In this document: positions 1 to 6,015 of the stretch, piece by piece
How positions within the stretch are numbered: the first letter of the stretch is position 1
Layout: every line of letters starts with the position of its first letter
Origin: Thermoplasmata archaeon
Lineage (GTDB): Archaea > Thermoplasmatota > Thermoplasmata > Lutacidiplasmatales > UBA184
Direction: 5' to 3'
Assembly (NCBI GenBank): GCA_030044105.1
Contig: JASHWL010000208.1
Span: 1 to 7,204, forward strand
DNA length: 7,204 nucleotides
Translations under genes and position numbers: made by a program
The notes under the pieces: generated by a model
Told to the model about the DNA's origin: nothing
What the model saw: only the letters and a program-made list of their open reading frames with translations
The model's database searches: none

Positions 1-1
1 A

Positions 2-346
2 GAGGAGCGCGAGGTCCTCCTGCAGGGCAGCTCGGTCTTCGTGCTCCCGTCGGTCGTCGAGCCGTTCGGGATCGCGGCGCTCGAGGCGATGGCCGCCGGC
101 GTGCCGACGATCCTCTCGAAAACGAGCGGCGTGGCGGAGATCAGCGTCGGGTCGTTCCGCGTCGACTTCTGGGACGCGGACGAGTTCGCGAGCCGGATCG
201 CCGAGTTGCTCGAGTATCCGACGCTTCGGCGAGCCATGGGCGAACAGGGCCGGTGGGAAGCGCTGCGCGAGGGCTGGCCCGAACGCGCTCGCGAAACCGT
301 GGGCGTCTATCTCGAAGCGATCCGCGAGCGGGGGGGCGTCGCGTGA
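2..346 (+). CDS. Glycosyltransferase family 4 (glycogen synthase-like), C-terminal fragment
   Basis: Only the last 114 residues are present; the reading frame is open at the left edge, so the gene begins upstream of the window. The fragment is the nucleotide-sugar-binding half of a GT-B fold enzyme. It carries the GT4 signature SVFVLPSVVEPFGIAALEAM with the E-x7-E pair (E20 and E28 of the fragment), followed by the usual A-G-V-P stretch and the segment VDFWDADEFASRI, a form I associate with archaeal glycogen-synthase-like GT4 enzymes. It ends with a typical helical tail (W-P-E-R-A-R, then V-Y-L-E-A-I) and stop TGA. Family knowledge: such enzymes transfer glucose from ADP- or UDP-glucose to a growing alpha-glucan. 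The GH57 gene downstream supports a role in glycogen synthesis, but a GT4 acting on another glycoside cannot be excluded because the acceptor-binding half is missing. Confidence 0.88.
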   Translation, partial: EEREVLLQGSSVFVLPSVVEPFGIAALEAMAAGVPTILSKTSGVAEISVGSFRVDFWDADEFASRIAELLEYPTLRRAMGEQGRWEALREGWPERARETVGVYLEAIRERGGVA

Positions 347-453
347 GCCGGCACCGGCCGGGCGGTGGGTACCTCTCGGTCCGTCCCGCGCCCTCGGTCG
401 GATTTTCGTGCGACCCCCGGTGACCGAAGGGCCCCGGAGCCGGCCCCCGCGGG
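347..453. other. Intergenic region between convergent genes
   Basis: GC-rich spacer between the stop of the glycosyltransferase and the stop of the convergent microprotein. The only notable element is a short T run (TTTT at 403-406), which could serve as a weak archaeal-type U-rich transcription end for the glycosyltransferase. No RNA gene, convincing hairpin or further reading frame with protein-like composition was seen. Confidence 0.4.
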
Positions 454-567
454 TTAGGCCAGCTTCTCGAGGATGGGGCGGAGCTCCCGGGCGACTTCCT
501 CCGCGTGCCGGAGGAACTCCTCCTCGGCCGGGGTCAACGTTTCCCGAATATTCTCGGGCGCTTTCAT
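454..567 (-). CDS. 37-residue helical acidic microprotein
   Basis: Unrecognised. ATG (567-565) to TAA (456-454) encodes 37 residues. The start of the protein is MKAPENIRETLTPAEEEF. T12-P13-A14-E15-E16 is a classic helix N-cap, and F18, A22, V25, L29, I32 and L36 then follow exact 4-3-4-3-4 spacing, giving one amphipathic, coiled-coil-like helix. There are nine Glu against six Lys/Arg. The frame stays open far into the antisense of GH57, but the protein-like character stops at this ATG; the residues further upstream look like shadow sequence. It lies convergent to the glycosyltransferase and divergent from GH57. No strong ribosome binding site or TATA box is visible at leaderless spacing. It could be a small partner protein of a glycogen enzyme or a chance frame; composition and helix periodicity favour a real gene, with moderate confidence. 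Confidence 0.5.
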   Translation of the reverse strand: MKAPENIRETLTPAEEEFLRHAEEVARELRPILEKLA

Positions 568-646
568 GCCGACGGCAAGATTCCGTCTACAGCTCTTACG
601 GCCGTCCTCCGGCGGGTCCGACCTCGTCGCCGGGGCCAACCCACTT

Positions 647-654
647 TCTATTAT
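647..654 (+). promoter_or_regulatory. Possible TATA element of the GH57 gene
   Basis: TCTATTAT is the only AT-rich island in the GC-rich region upstream of GH57. Its centre is about 43 nt before the ATG at 694, which would place a start site near 677 and give a short leader of roughly 15-20 nt. No Shine-Dalgarno sequence follows it. The reverse complement (ATAATAGA) could also serve the microprotein on the other strand, with a leader near 55 nt. Confidence 0.35.
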
Positions 655-693
655 CGGTCCCGCGCACACCCCGCCCAACTCGCTCGAGTCTCG

Positions 694-1887
694 ATGAAGA
701 TCGTCCTCTACCTGCATCTTCACCAGCCGTGGCGCCTCGCGAGGTTCCGCTTCCTCGACCTGGGTTCGGGCCGGTCGTACTTCGACGTCGATCGAAACCT
801 CGCCATCTTCCGGGGGATCGCCGAGCGGTGCTACCGGCCCGCGCTCGACCGCATCCGCGACAGCCTCGAGAGGTTCCCCGACTTCCGCCTGAGCCTCTCG
901 ATCACCGGGACGTTCGTCGAGCAGGCTCGCCTGGCCGCGCCCGACGTGCTCGATCGTCTGCGCGCCGTGGTCCGGACCGGACGCGTCGCGCTCCTCGCGG
1001 AGACGTACTATCACTCGCTCGCCTTCCTCGTGCCGCCGCCCGAGCTGGCGGACGAGGTCGACCTGCACCGCGCGATGCTCCGGGAGGAGTTCGGGAGCGA
1101 GCCGAAGGTCCTTCGGATGACCGAGCTCGCCTACTCTGACGACCTCGCGCGCTTCGCCGAGGCTGAACGCTTCCGGGGGATGCTGGCGGAGGGCTGGGAG
1201 GGAGTGCTCCGGGGGGATCCACCGACCTACCGCTATTGCGCGGCGCCGGCGCCGACCGTGATGCTGCTGCTCCGGCACTATCCGCTCAGCGACGACGTCG
1301 GGTTCCGGTTCTCCTCCACCGGTTGGAGCGAGTATCCGCTCACCGCGGACAAGTACGCGCGCTGGCTCGCGGCGACCCCGGGCGAGCTCGTGGGCCTGTT
1401 CATGGACTTCGAGACGTTCGGCGAGCACCACCCGGCCCAGAGCGGGATCCTCGAGTTCCTGAGCGCGCTGCCGGCGACGGTGAAGCGCGAGCCCACGCTC
1501 GAGTGGGCGACCGTGGACGAGGCGATCGACGGTCCGCCGCGCGCGCCCCTCTCCGTGCCCTACACGATGAGCTGGGCGGACCAGAACCGTGACCTCGGAG
1601 CGTGGCTCGGGAACGACCTCCAGCGCTCGGCGTTCGAGGCGGCGAAGAAGGTCGGACTGGCCGTGCTGCAGACCGGCGATCCCGCGATCATCGCCGACTG
1701 GAGGAAGCTCCTCACGTCGGACCACTTCTACTACATGTACGTCACGGGACACGGCGCCGATCAGGGCGTGCACCAGTACTTCTCGAGCTACGACAGTCCG
1801 TTCGACGCCTACGCGAACTACATGAACGCGCTCACGGACCTGCGCCGGCGTGCGCTCGAGAAGCTCGGCGTCCCGATCCTGAAGTGA
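694..1887 (+). CDS. GH57 alpha-amylase-type glycoside hydrolase
   Basis: The 397-residue product acts on alpha-1,4-glucans by a retaining mechanism, either hydrolysing or transferring glucan chains. All five GH57 conserved regions are visible: LHLHQPW at 7-13; LLAETYYHSLAFL at 100-112; RMTELAYSDD at 141-150 with the expected nucleophile E144; LFMDFETFGEHH at 235-246 with the expected acid/base D238; and YTMSWADQNRDLGAWLGND at 290-308. A C-terminal block with SDHFYYM (342-348) and SPFDAYANYMN (368-378) is typical of the alpha-amylase-like subgroup that includes MJ1611. ATG 694 is chosen because family members begin a few residues before the HQP motif; the frame is open further upstream, but that part has no protein character. 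No signal peptide, so cytoplasmic. At about 400 residues it is compact for GH57. Exact specificity (alpha-amylase or 4-alpha-glucanotransferase) cannot be read from the sequence. Confidence 0.95.
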   Translation: MKIVLYLHLHQPWRLARFRFLDLGSGRSYFDVDRNLAIFRGIAERCYRPALDRIRDSLERFPDFRLSLSITGTFVEQARLAAPDVLDRLRAVVRTGRVALLAETYYHSLAFLVPPPELADEVDLHRAMLREEFGSEPKVLRMTELAYSDDLARFAEAERFRGMLAEGWEGVLRGDPPTYRYCAAPAPTVMLLLRHYPLSDDVGFRFSSTGWSEYPLTADKYARWLAATPGELVGLFMDFETFGEHHPAQSGILEFLSALPATVKREPTLEWATVDEAIDGPPRAPLSVPYTMSWADQNRDLGAWLGNDLQRSAFEAAKKVGLAVLQTGDPAIIADWRKLLTSDHFYYMYVTGHGADQGVHQYFSSYDSPFDAYANYMNALTDLRRRALEKLGVPILK

Positions 1888-1918
1888 CCGCCGCCGGCGC
1901 AGCGGCCCCGCGGGCCCC

Positions 1919-2341
1919 CTACCGGAAGTGCCGGTGCACCGCGAGCAGGTAGATGAACAGCAGCAGTGCGACAATGAAGCCCAGCGAGATGTAGTTCCCG
2001 GCGAGCGCGTTGATCACCATCTCGAAGATCAGGAACAGCAGAGTGAGCACGAGCGCCCACATGCGCAGGTGCCACAGCCCGACCGCCAATCCGAGGATGA
2101 TGAGCCCGACGATCGCGACGATCGCGCCGCCTACGACGCCCGAGGTCCCGAGGATGTGGAACGCCGAGGAGCCGCCGAGCGACGAGATCGCCGCCGACCC
2201 GACCGCGATCAGCAGGCCGGCCACGAACTCGAGGAACCCGTAGATCCCAATCAGGACCGCGAGGATCGCGACGCCCAAGGGTCGGCTGGGGGGCGTGGGG
2301 GGCGTATACTGCGGGGCGTAGGTCGGCTGCGCCGTCGACAT
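1919..2341 (-). CDS. Small four-helix integral membrane protein, function unknown
   Basis: 140 residues. A Pro/Thr/Tyr-rich, low-charge N-terminal tail (MSTAQPTYAPQYTPPTPPSR) is followed by four hydrophobic segments at about 22-48, 67-90, 93-114 and 117-135, ending in HRHFR. The first helix begins with R-P-L-G-V-A-I-L-A-V-L, a motif I know from widespread uncharacterised small membrane proteins of archaea and actinobacteria; their function is not established. A GTG at 2389 would add 16 residues, but ATG 2341 lies about 27 nt from a TATA-like element at 2365-2372, which fits a leaderless transcript and would place the GTG upstream of the promoter. It stops with TAG 31 nt from the GH57 stop, tail to tail. 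It follows the ATPase gene on the same strand after 66 nt but appears to have its own promoter. No enzymatic motif is visible. Confidence 0.85.
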   Translation of the reverse strand: MSTAQPTYAPQYTPPTPPSRPLGVAILAVLIGIYGFLEFVAGLLIAVGSAAISSLGGSSAFHILGTSGVVGGAIVAIVGLIILGLAVGLWHLRMWALVLTLLFLIFEMVINALAGNYISLGFIVALLLFIYLLAVHRHFR

Positions 2342-2364
2342 CGCCCGCTCATCGCCGTTCCTCG

Positions 2365-2372
2365 CATATGAA
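2365..2372 (-). promoter_or_regulatory. TATA-like element for the four-helix membrane protein
   Basis: On the minus strand the sequence reads TTCATATG. Its centre is about 27 nt upstream of ATG 2341, the spacing expected for an archaeal leaderless transcript starting at or next to the initiation codon. No Shine-Dalgarno sequence precedes the ATG, which agrees with leaderless translation. Confidence 0.5.
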
Positions 2373-2373
2373 G

Positions 2374-2389
2374 GTGCGTTTTCACGCAC
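2374..2389. repeat. 16-bp perfect inverted repeat next to the TATA element
   Basis: GTGCGT-TTTC-ACGCAC: two 6-base arms with a 4-base centre. It lies directly upstream of the minus-strand TATA-like element, at the place where transcription factor B and regulators bind, and 34 nt beyond the stop of the ATPase gene. It could be an operator for a dimeric regulator or a small RNA hairpin at the end of the ATPase transcript. Confidence 0.4.
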
Positions 2390-2407
2390 ACCGCGCGGGG
2401 GGCTGCC

Positions 2408-4021
2408 CTAGGACAAGGCGTGGAGCGTGTAACGCTCGAGCGTACCCTCCCAGTCCATCAGGTACGCCGGGGTCTTCGGCCGCACTCCGGTGATCACGGT
2501 CTGACCGTGGCGTTGCCGAATCCGGAGCCAGGTATCGGCCGTCGGGAGCACGCCCCGCGCCAGCGCGTCATCGCCCCGCACGATCCCGAGCCCGTGGAAG
2601 TGCTCGATGCGCGCGTAGCGCTCCACGAGCAGCGGGAAGGTCGCCGGATCGTAGGCGTTGCCACTGGTCGCGGAGAGTGCGCGGAGCCCGTCGAGCGCGA
2701 GGACGAACAGGGAGAGACCGTCACCCGAACGCCCTTTCAGGAACTGGTAGGCGTCGGGGAACATCGGCTCCACCGGCGGCGCGTCCGCCGTCCGCAGCTC
2801 GCCCTCCCCGTGCTGGGCCTTGCGGACGGGCAGCGCGACGGCCCGCATCTCGCCGAGGGTCGATTCGGCCGAGCTCGCCGAGAGGATCCGGAGGTTCTGC
2901 CGGATCTGATCCGGCGGCACGACGCCCGCGAGGATCCGCAGGATCCGCCCGTGGCTCAGCATCGGGGAGGGCACCCACACGACCCGTCCGCCGTGCAGCA
3001 GGGTCCACGCGATCATCGGAAAGCCGAGCGCCCCCGAGATCGCCGACGGCGCCTCGTCGAGCAGCTCGAGCACGGTGTAGCCGTTGAACCGGAGGCGGCC
3101 GAAGGCGCGGGCATATTCGGCCGAACCCGGCCAGTAGCTTCCGGGGTGGGCCTCGATCTCGGGGTCGGGCGCCGGCACCCCCCGGATCGGCGGGGCCTCC
3201 TGCGGCGGCGGGCAGAAGAAGCCGCCGTGCTCGGTGGAGAAGAGCATCTGGTCCGGGCCGGGCACCGGCACCGCCGACTTCTCCACGTGGAGCACGTGGG
3301 CGGGGCTCCCGTCAATCTCCTCGCGCCCGAGGATGAGGGCGACGTCCGCGAGGGAGTCCGCCGAGGGCTCGGGCCGGCCGAGCATCGCGATGACCGTGTG
3401 CACCGGAATCCGGCCCAGCTGCTCCTGCAGCGGGGCGATCGACGCGGTGACCTCGATGCCCCCCGTCTTGAGGCCGGAGAGCGCGCGGTACGCCTCCTCG
3501 CTCCGCCGATCCCACGAATCCACGAACAGCGTGCCGCCGCCGGCGCTCGCCATCGCCTCCACGGCCGCGGTGAGCTGCGGCGGCACGCGCGGACCTTCGG
3601 ACTGCGCTCCGGTCGGGGCGAACGACACCGGGATCGCCTCGGTCGGCGCCTGCTGGGCCAGCCCGTCGGCGACCGCACGGTCGGGATCGAGGAGGAGCAG
3701 CTCCACCTGCGTGGGCGGAGTGCCGGCCCCGGAGGAGCCGGGTCCGAGCGACAGGATACGGTACGCGACGAAGAGCGTCGGGCCCTCAACCCGCTGGACC
3801 AGGGCGCGGACGAGGCTGCTCTTCCCCGAGCCCGGTTCTCCGTAGACCAGGACCAGCGCCGGACTCTTCTCCGCGAGGCGCGCGGCCAGCGTCCCGAGGA
3901 GATCCGACCCGTGGTCCGACGCCGGGTTTCCGTCCTCCGGACCGCGCGCGCTCACCGGTGCCGCCGTGAGAGGGCCGACCCGTAATGACGGTTCGCGTAG
4001 TGCCCAGGATCCGCGGCTCAC
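2408..4021 (-). CDS. Tandem RecA/KaiC-like P-loop ATPase with degenerate second domain
   Basis: 537 residues from GTG 4021. The first RecA-like domain (about 40-270) has a Walker A motif GEPGSGKSS at 61-69, a Walker B-like strand LFVD at 165-168, and KaiC-like late strands (ADVALIL at 225-231, then HVEKS with K248). The second half (about 310-537) repeats the plan: LLDEAPSAISGALGF at 320-334 occupies the P-loop position but lacks the Gly-Lys-Ser/Thr core, then the strand GRVVWV (345-350), a Walker B-like strand LFVLALD (438-444), and ADTWLRIRQRHGQTVI (495-510) with R-P-K-T after it. Length and two-domain layout resemble KaiC (about 519 residues); GvpD/RAD55-type archaeal ATPases are alternatives. 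No membrane segment or DNA-binding motif is visible. A second GTG at 3955 would drop 22 residues of low-complexity N-terminus and is a credible alternative start. The gene is divergent from GH15. Role unknown; a nucleotide-dependent regulatory scaffold is an inference. Confidence 0.82.
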   Translation of the reverse strand: MSRGSWALREPSLRVGPLTAAPVSARGPEDGNPASDHGSDLLGTLAARLAEKSPALVLVYGEPGSGKSSLVRALVQRVEGPTLFVAYRILSLGPGSSGAGTPPTQVELLLLDPDRAVADGLAQQAPTEAIPVSFAPTGAQSEGPRVPPQLTAAVEAMASAGGGTLFVDSWDRRSEEAYRALSGLKTGGIEVTASIAPLQEQLGRIPVHTVIAMLGRPEPSADSLADVALILGREEIDGSPAHVLHVEKSAVPVPGPDQMLFSTEHGGFFCPPPQEAPPIRGVPAPDPEIEAHPGSYWPGSAEYARAFGRLRFNGYTVLELLDEAPSAISGALGFPMIAWTLLHGGRVVWVPSPMLSHGRILRILAGVVPPDQIRQNLRILSASSAESTLGEMRAVALPVRKAQHGEGELRTADAPPVEPMFPDAYQFLKGRSGDGLSLFVLALDGLRALSATSGNAYDPATFPLLVERYARIEHFHGLGIVRGDDALARGVLPTADTWLRIRQRHGQTVITGVRPKTPAYLMDWEGTLERYTLHALS

Positions 4022-4052
4022 TCCCGGTGGATTCCCGCGCCTCGAACCGAGA

Positions 4053-4060
4053 AGTTATAG
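4053..4060. promoter_or_regulatory. Shared TATA-like element between divergent ATPase and GH15 genes
   Basis: AGTTATAG on the plus strand reads CTATAACT on the minus strand. It is the only AT-rich island between the two divergent genes. It lies about 36 nt from the ATPase GTG at 4021, giving a leader of roughly 9 nt, and about 63 nt from the GH15 GTG at 4119, giving a leader near 35 nt. Possibly read in both directions. Confidence 0.4.
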
Positions 4061-4086
4061 ACGCCGGACTCCACCGACGGTCCCGG

Positions 4087-4128
4087 ATGTCGCGAGCTCC
4101 TCCGCGCAACCCGGGGGCGTGCGCGTGA
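4087..4128 (+). other. Possible 13-codon upstream reading frame in the GH15 leader
   Basis: ATG 4087 lies about 30 nt from the TATA-like element at 4053-4060, the place where a leaderless start would be expected. It opens a frame MSRAPPRNPGACA ending in TGA at 4126-4128. The frame is different from GH15 and overlaps its candidate GTG starts at 4119 and 4125 (GTGA at 4125-4128). It might couple translation of GH15 to the leader, or be chance. Confidence 0.22.
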
Positions 4129-5990
4129 TCACCCAGGTCACCGGCAACGGTCGGGTCCTCCTCACCGTCAACCAGAACGGCGAGTGGAACGAGCTGTTCT
4201 ACCCGTTCCCGGGACAGTTCCAACAGCTGCGCGAGAGCCGCCTCGGCGTGTTCGACGTTTCGGGCGGCCGCTTCGCCTGGCTCCGCCGGGGGAACGGCTA
4301 CGAGATCCACCAGACGCCCTACGGGGGAGGGCATCTGCCCGAGTCGGTCTGGACCGGACACGGGATCCGTCTCTCCGTGCGGGACCACGTCCACCCGAAC
4401 CACGACCTCATCGCGCGGGTTTTCCGCCTGCGCGCGGAACCGGCCCGTCCGATCCGGTTGTTCGCCTACCACGCCTTCCAGATTGCCGAGTCGATGTACC
4501 AGGATACGGCGTTCGTCGACCCGGCCGCGACGACCCTCGTCCACTACAAGCGCGGCTACTTCTTCGAGTTCTTCTCCGAGCCGGCGTACTCGCGGGCCGT
4601 CTGCGGAGAGCACACGCTGAAGGGGCTCAAGGGCACGTACGTCGACGCCGAGGACGGCCGCCTCGAGGGCCGGCCGGTCGCCCACGGCGCCGCCGACAGC
4701 GTGATGGAGTGGGACCTCGAGCCGGCGCCCGACCGGGACGTGGAGGTCCGGCTCTTCCTCGCCGCCGGGCGCAGCCTGCCGGCGGTCCATCAGGTGCGCG
4801 ACTACGTACGCCAGGGAGGGTACGCGCGGTTCGTGCGCGAGTCCGAGGCGTTCTGGGACACCTGGGTCTCCCGGCGGCTGCCCAGCCCTCCGAAGGGACT
4901 GAGCGACCACGCGCGTCAGGTCTACCGCGAGAGCGTCCTCATGATGCGGCACGCCACCGGCGCGAACGGCGCCGTGATCGCCTCGCCGGACACGAGCTCG
5001 CTCGTCGCGGCCGGGGACACGTACAACTTCTGCTGGTGGCGCGATGGCGGCTACATCTCGAAGGCGATGGACGAGGCGGGGCTCTACGAGAACGCCTCCC
5101 GGTTCCTCGAGTTCGCCCGGAGCTGCCAGGAGCCGAACGGCTCGTTCTTCCATCGGCACTTCCCCGACGGCGCCATCGGGAGCACCTGGCACCCGCCGCC
5201 GTTCCTCCAGATCGACCAGACCGCGACGGTGATCGCCGCCGTGTGGCACCACTTCAAGCGGGGGGCCGACCCGGACGTGCTCCTCGGGTTCTGGCCGCTC
5301 GTCAAGGACGCCGCGAACTTCCTCGCCGGCTTCCGCGAACCGACCGCCGGACTCCCCGCGCCGAGCTTCGATCTCTGGGAGGAGCGGCTCGGCGTGCACA
5401 TCTACTCCACGGCGGCGGTGGGGCACGCCCTCGAACGCGCGGCCCGGGTCGCCGAGGAGATCGGGAAGGACCCCTCGAACTGGCGGACCGCGTCGTCCGA
5501 GATCCTCGAGGCGGCGCGGCGCGAATTCTGGGATGCGGATCGGGGTCTCTTCGTACGGTCGCTCTTCCCCCGCGACGAGCGCCTCGATGCGTCCGTCCTG
5601 CTCGCGCTCAAGCTCGGCCTGCTGCCCTGGGACGATCCCCGGGCCCGGGCGGTCGTCGACGGCGTCGAGCGGCGGCTATGGAACCCCGAGATCGGCGGTC
5701 TGGGCCGCTACGAAGGCGACGAGTACTACGGGCACGAGAACCCGTGGATCATCTGCACGCTCTGGCTCGCCGAGGCTCGGCTGCGGCTCGGAGACCGCCC
5801 CCGGTGCCGGGAGCTCATCGAGTGGGTCGCCGGGCACGCGACCCCGACGCTCCTCCTGTCCGAGCAGATCGATCGGCGCAGCGGAGAGCCCAAGAGCGCC
5901 ACCCCGCTGACCTGGTCGCACTCGACGTTCGTCGACGTCGTGCACAAGTATGCCGAGGCCGAAGCGCGCGGCGAGATCCCCGAGGAGTGA
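4119..5990 (+). CDS. GH15 glucoamylase (glucan 1,4-alpha-glucosidase family)
   Basis: 623 residues. An inverting exo-enzyme family that releases glucose from non-reducing ends of alpha-glucans. Residues about 1-250 form the beta-sandwich N-terminal domain of prokaryotic glucoamylases (GNGRVLLTVNQNGEWNELFY at 9-28). Residues about 265-615 form the (alpha/alpha)6 barrel with the substrate-site block YNFCWWRDGGY (302-312), DLWEER at 418-423 with general acid E421, and LLSEQID at 579-585 with general base E582; a late TWSHSTF (598-604) is also typical. Start: GTG 4119 puts the protein a few residues before the N-terminal domain; GTG 4125 is an alternative. The frame is open to 3966, but that stretch contains the TATA-like element and looks non-coding. 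No signal peptide, so the enzyme should act on internal glucan or maltooligosaccharides from GH57. The ROK kinase follows by 25 nt, probably in the same transcript. Glucoamylase is favoured over glucodextranase or trehalase by context only. Confidence 0.95.
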   Translation: MRVITQVTGNGRVLLTVNQNGEWNELFYPFPGQFQQLRESRLGVFDVSGGRFAWLRRGNGYEIHQTPYGGGHLPESVWTGHGIRLSVRDHVHPNHDLIARVFRLRAEPARPIRLFAYHAFQIAESMYQDTAFVDPAATTLVHYKRGYFFEFFSEPAYSRAVCGEHTLKGLKGTYVDAEDGRLEGRPVAHGAADSVMEWDLEPAPDRDVEVRLFLAAGRSLPAVHQVRDYVRQGGYARFVRESEAFWDTWVSRRLPSPPKGLSDHARQVYRESVLMMRHATGANGAVIASPDTSSLVAAGDTYNFCWWRDGGYISKAMDEAGLYENASRFLEFARSCQEPNGSFFHRHFPDGAIGSTWHPPPFLQIDQTATVIAAVWHHFKRGADPDVLLGFWPLVKDAANFLAGFREPTAGLPAPSFDLWEERLGVHIYSTAAVGHALERAARVAEEIGKDPSNWRTASSEILEAARREFWDADRGLFVRSLFPRDERLDASVLLALKLGLLPWDDPRARAVVDGVERRLWNPEIGGLGRYEGDEYYGHENPWIICTLWLAEARLRLGDRPRCRELIEWVAGHATPTLLLSEQIDRRSGEPKSATPLTWSHSTFVDVVHKYAEAEARGEIPEE

Positions 5991-6005
5991 ACGCACCGGG
6001 ACCCC

Positions 6006-6010
6006 GGAGG
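6006..6010 (+). promoter_or_regulatory. Ribosome binding site of the ROK kinase
   Basis: GGAGG lies five bases before GTG 6016 and decides the start in favour of GTG 6016 over ATG 5950, which would overlap GH15 by 41 nt and add 22 residues of uncharacteristic Arg/Pro-rich sequence. It is the one strong Shine-Dalgarno site in the window, as expected for an internal gene of an operon in an organism that otherwise seems to use leaderless first genes. Confidence 0.75.
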
Positions 6011-6015
6011 ACCCG

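Noticed and set aside
347..358. GCCGG-CA-CCGGC dyad after the glycosyltransferase stop as a terminator hairpin
   Set aside because: The 2-base loop is too small for the full stem, and such short GC dyads are expected by chance at this composition; no T run follows directly.
505..693. N-terminal extension of GH57 to an upstream start
   Set aside because: The extension has no protein character, spans the TATA-like island, and GH57 proteins of this group start a few residues before the H-Q-P motif.
568..1974. Long minus-strand reading frame antisense to GH57, of which the microprotein is the tail
   Set aside because: The plus-strand GH57 shows all family motifs across this region. The antisense translation is Arg/Glu/Val-rich shadow sequence common in GC-rich genomes; only its last 37 codons look independent.
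2420..3985. 521-residue plus-strand frame over the ATPase gene
   Set aside because: It mirrors the ATPase codons, is dominated by Arg, Gly, Glu and His, and has no recognisable motif, whereas the minus strand has Walker motifs.
3786..5426. 546-residue minus-strand frame antisense to GH15
   Set aside because: The GH15 catalytic motifs on the plus strand are unambiguous; the antisense frame is a GC-composition artefact.
5950..6015. N-terminal extension of the ROK kinase from ATG 5950
   Set aside because: It would overlap GH15 by 41 nt and add an Arg/Pro-rich stretch before the first ROK strand; GTG 6016 has a GGAGG site at correct spacing.
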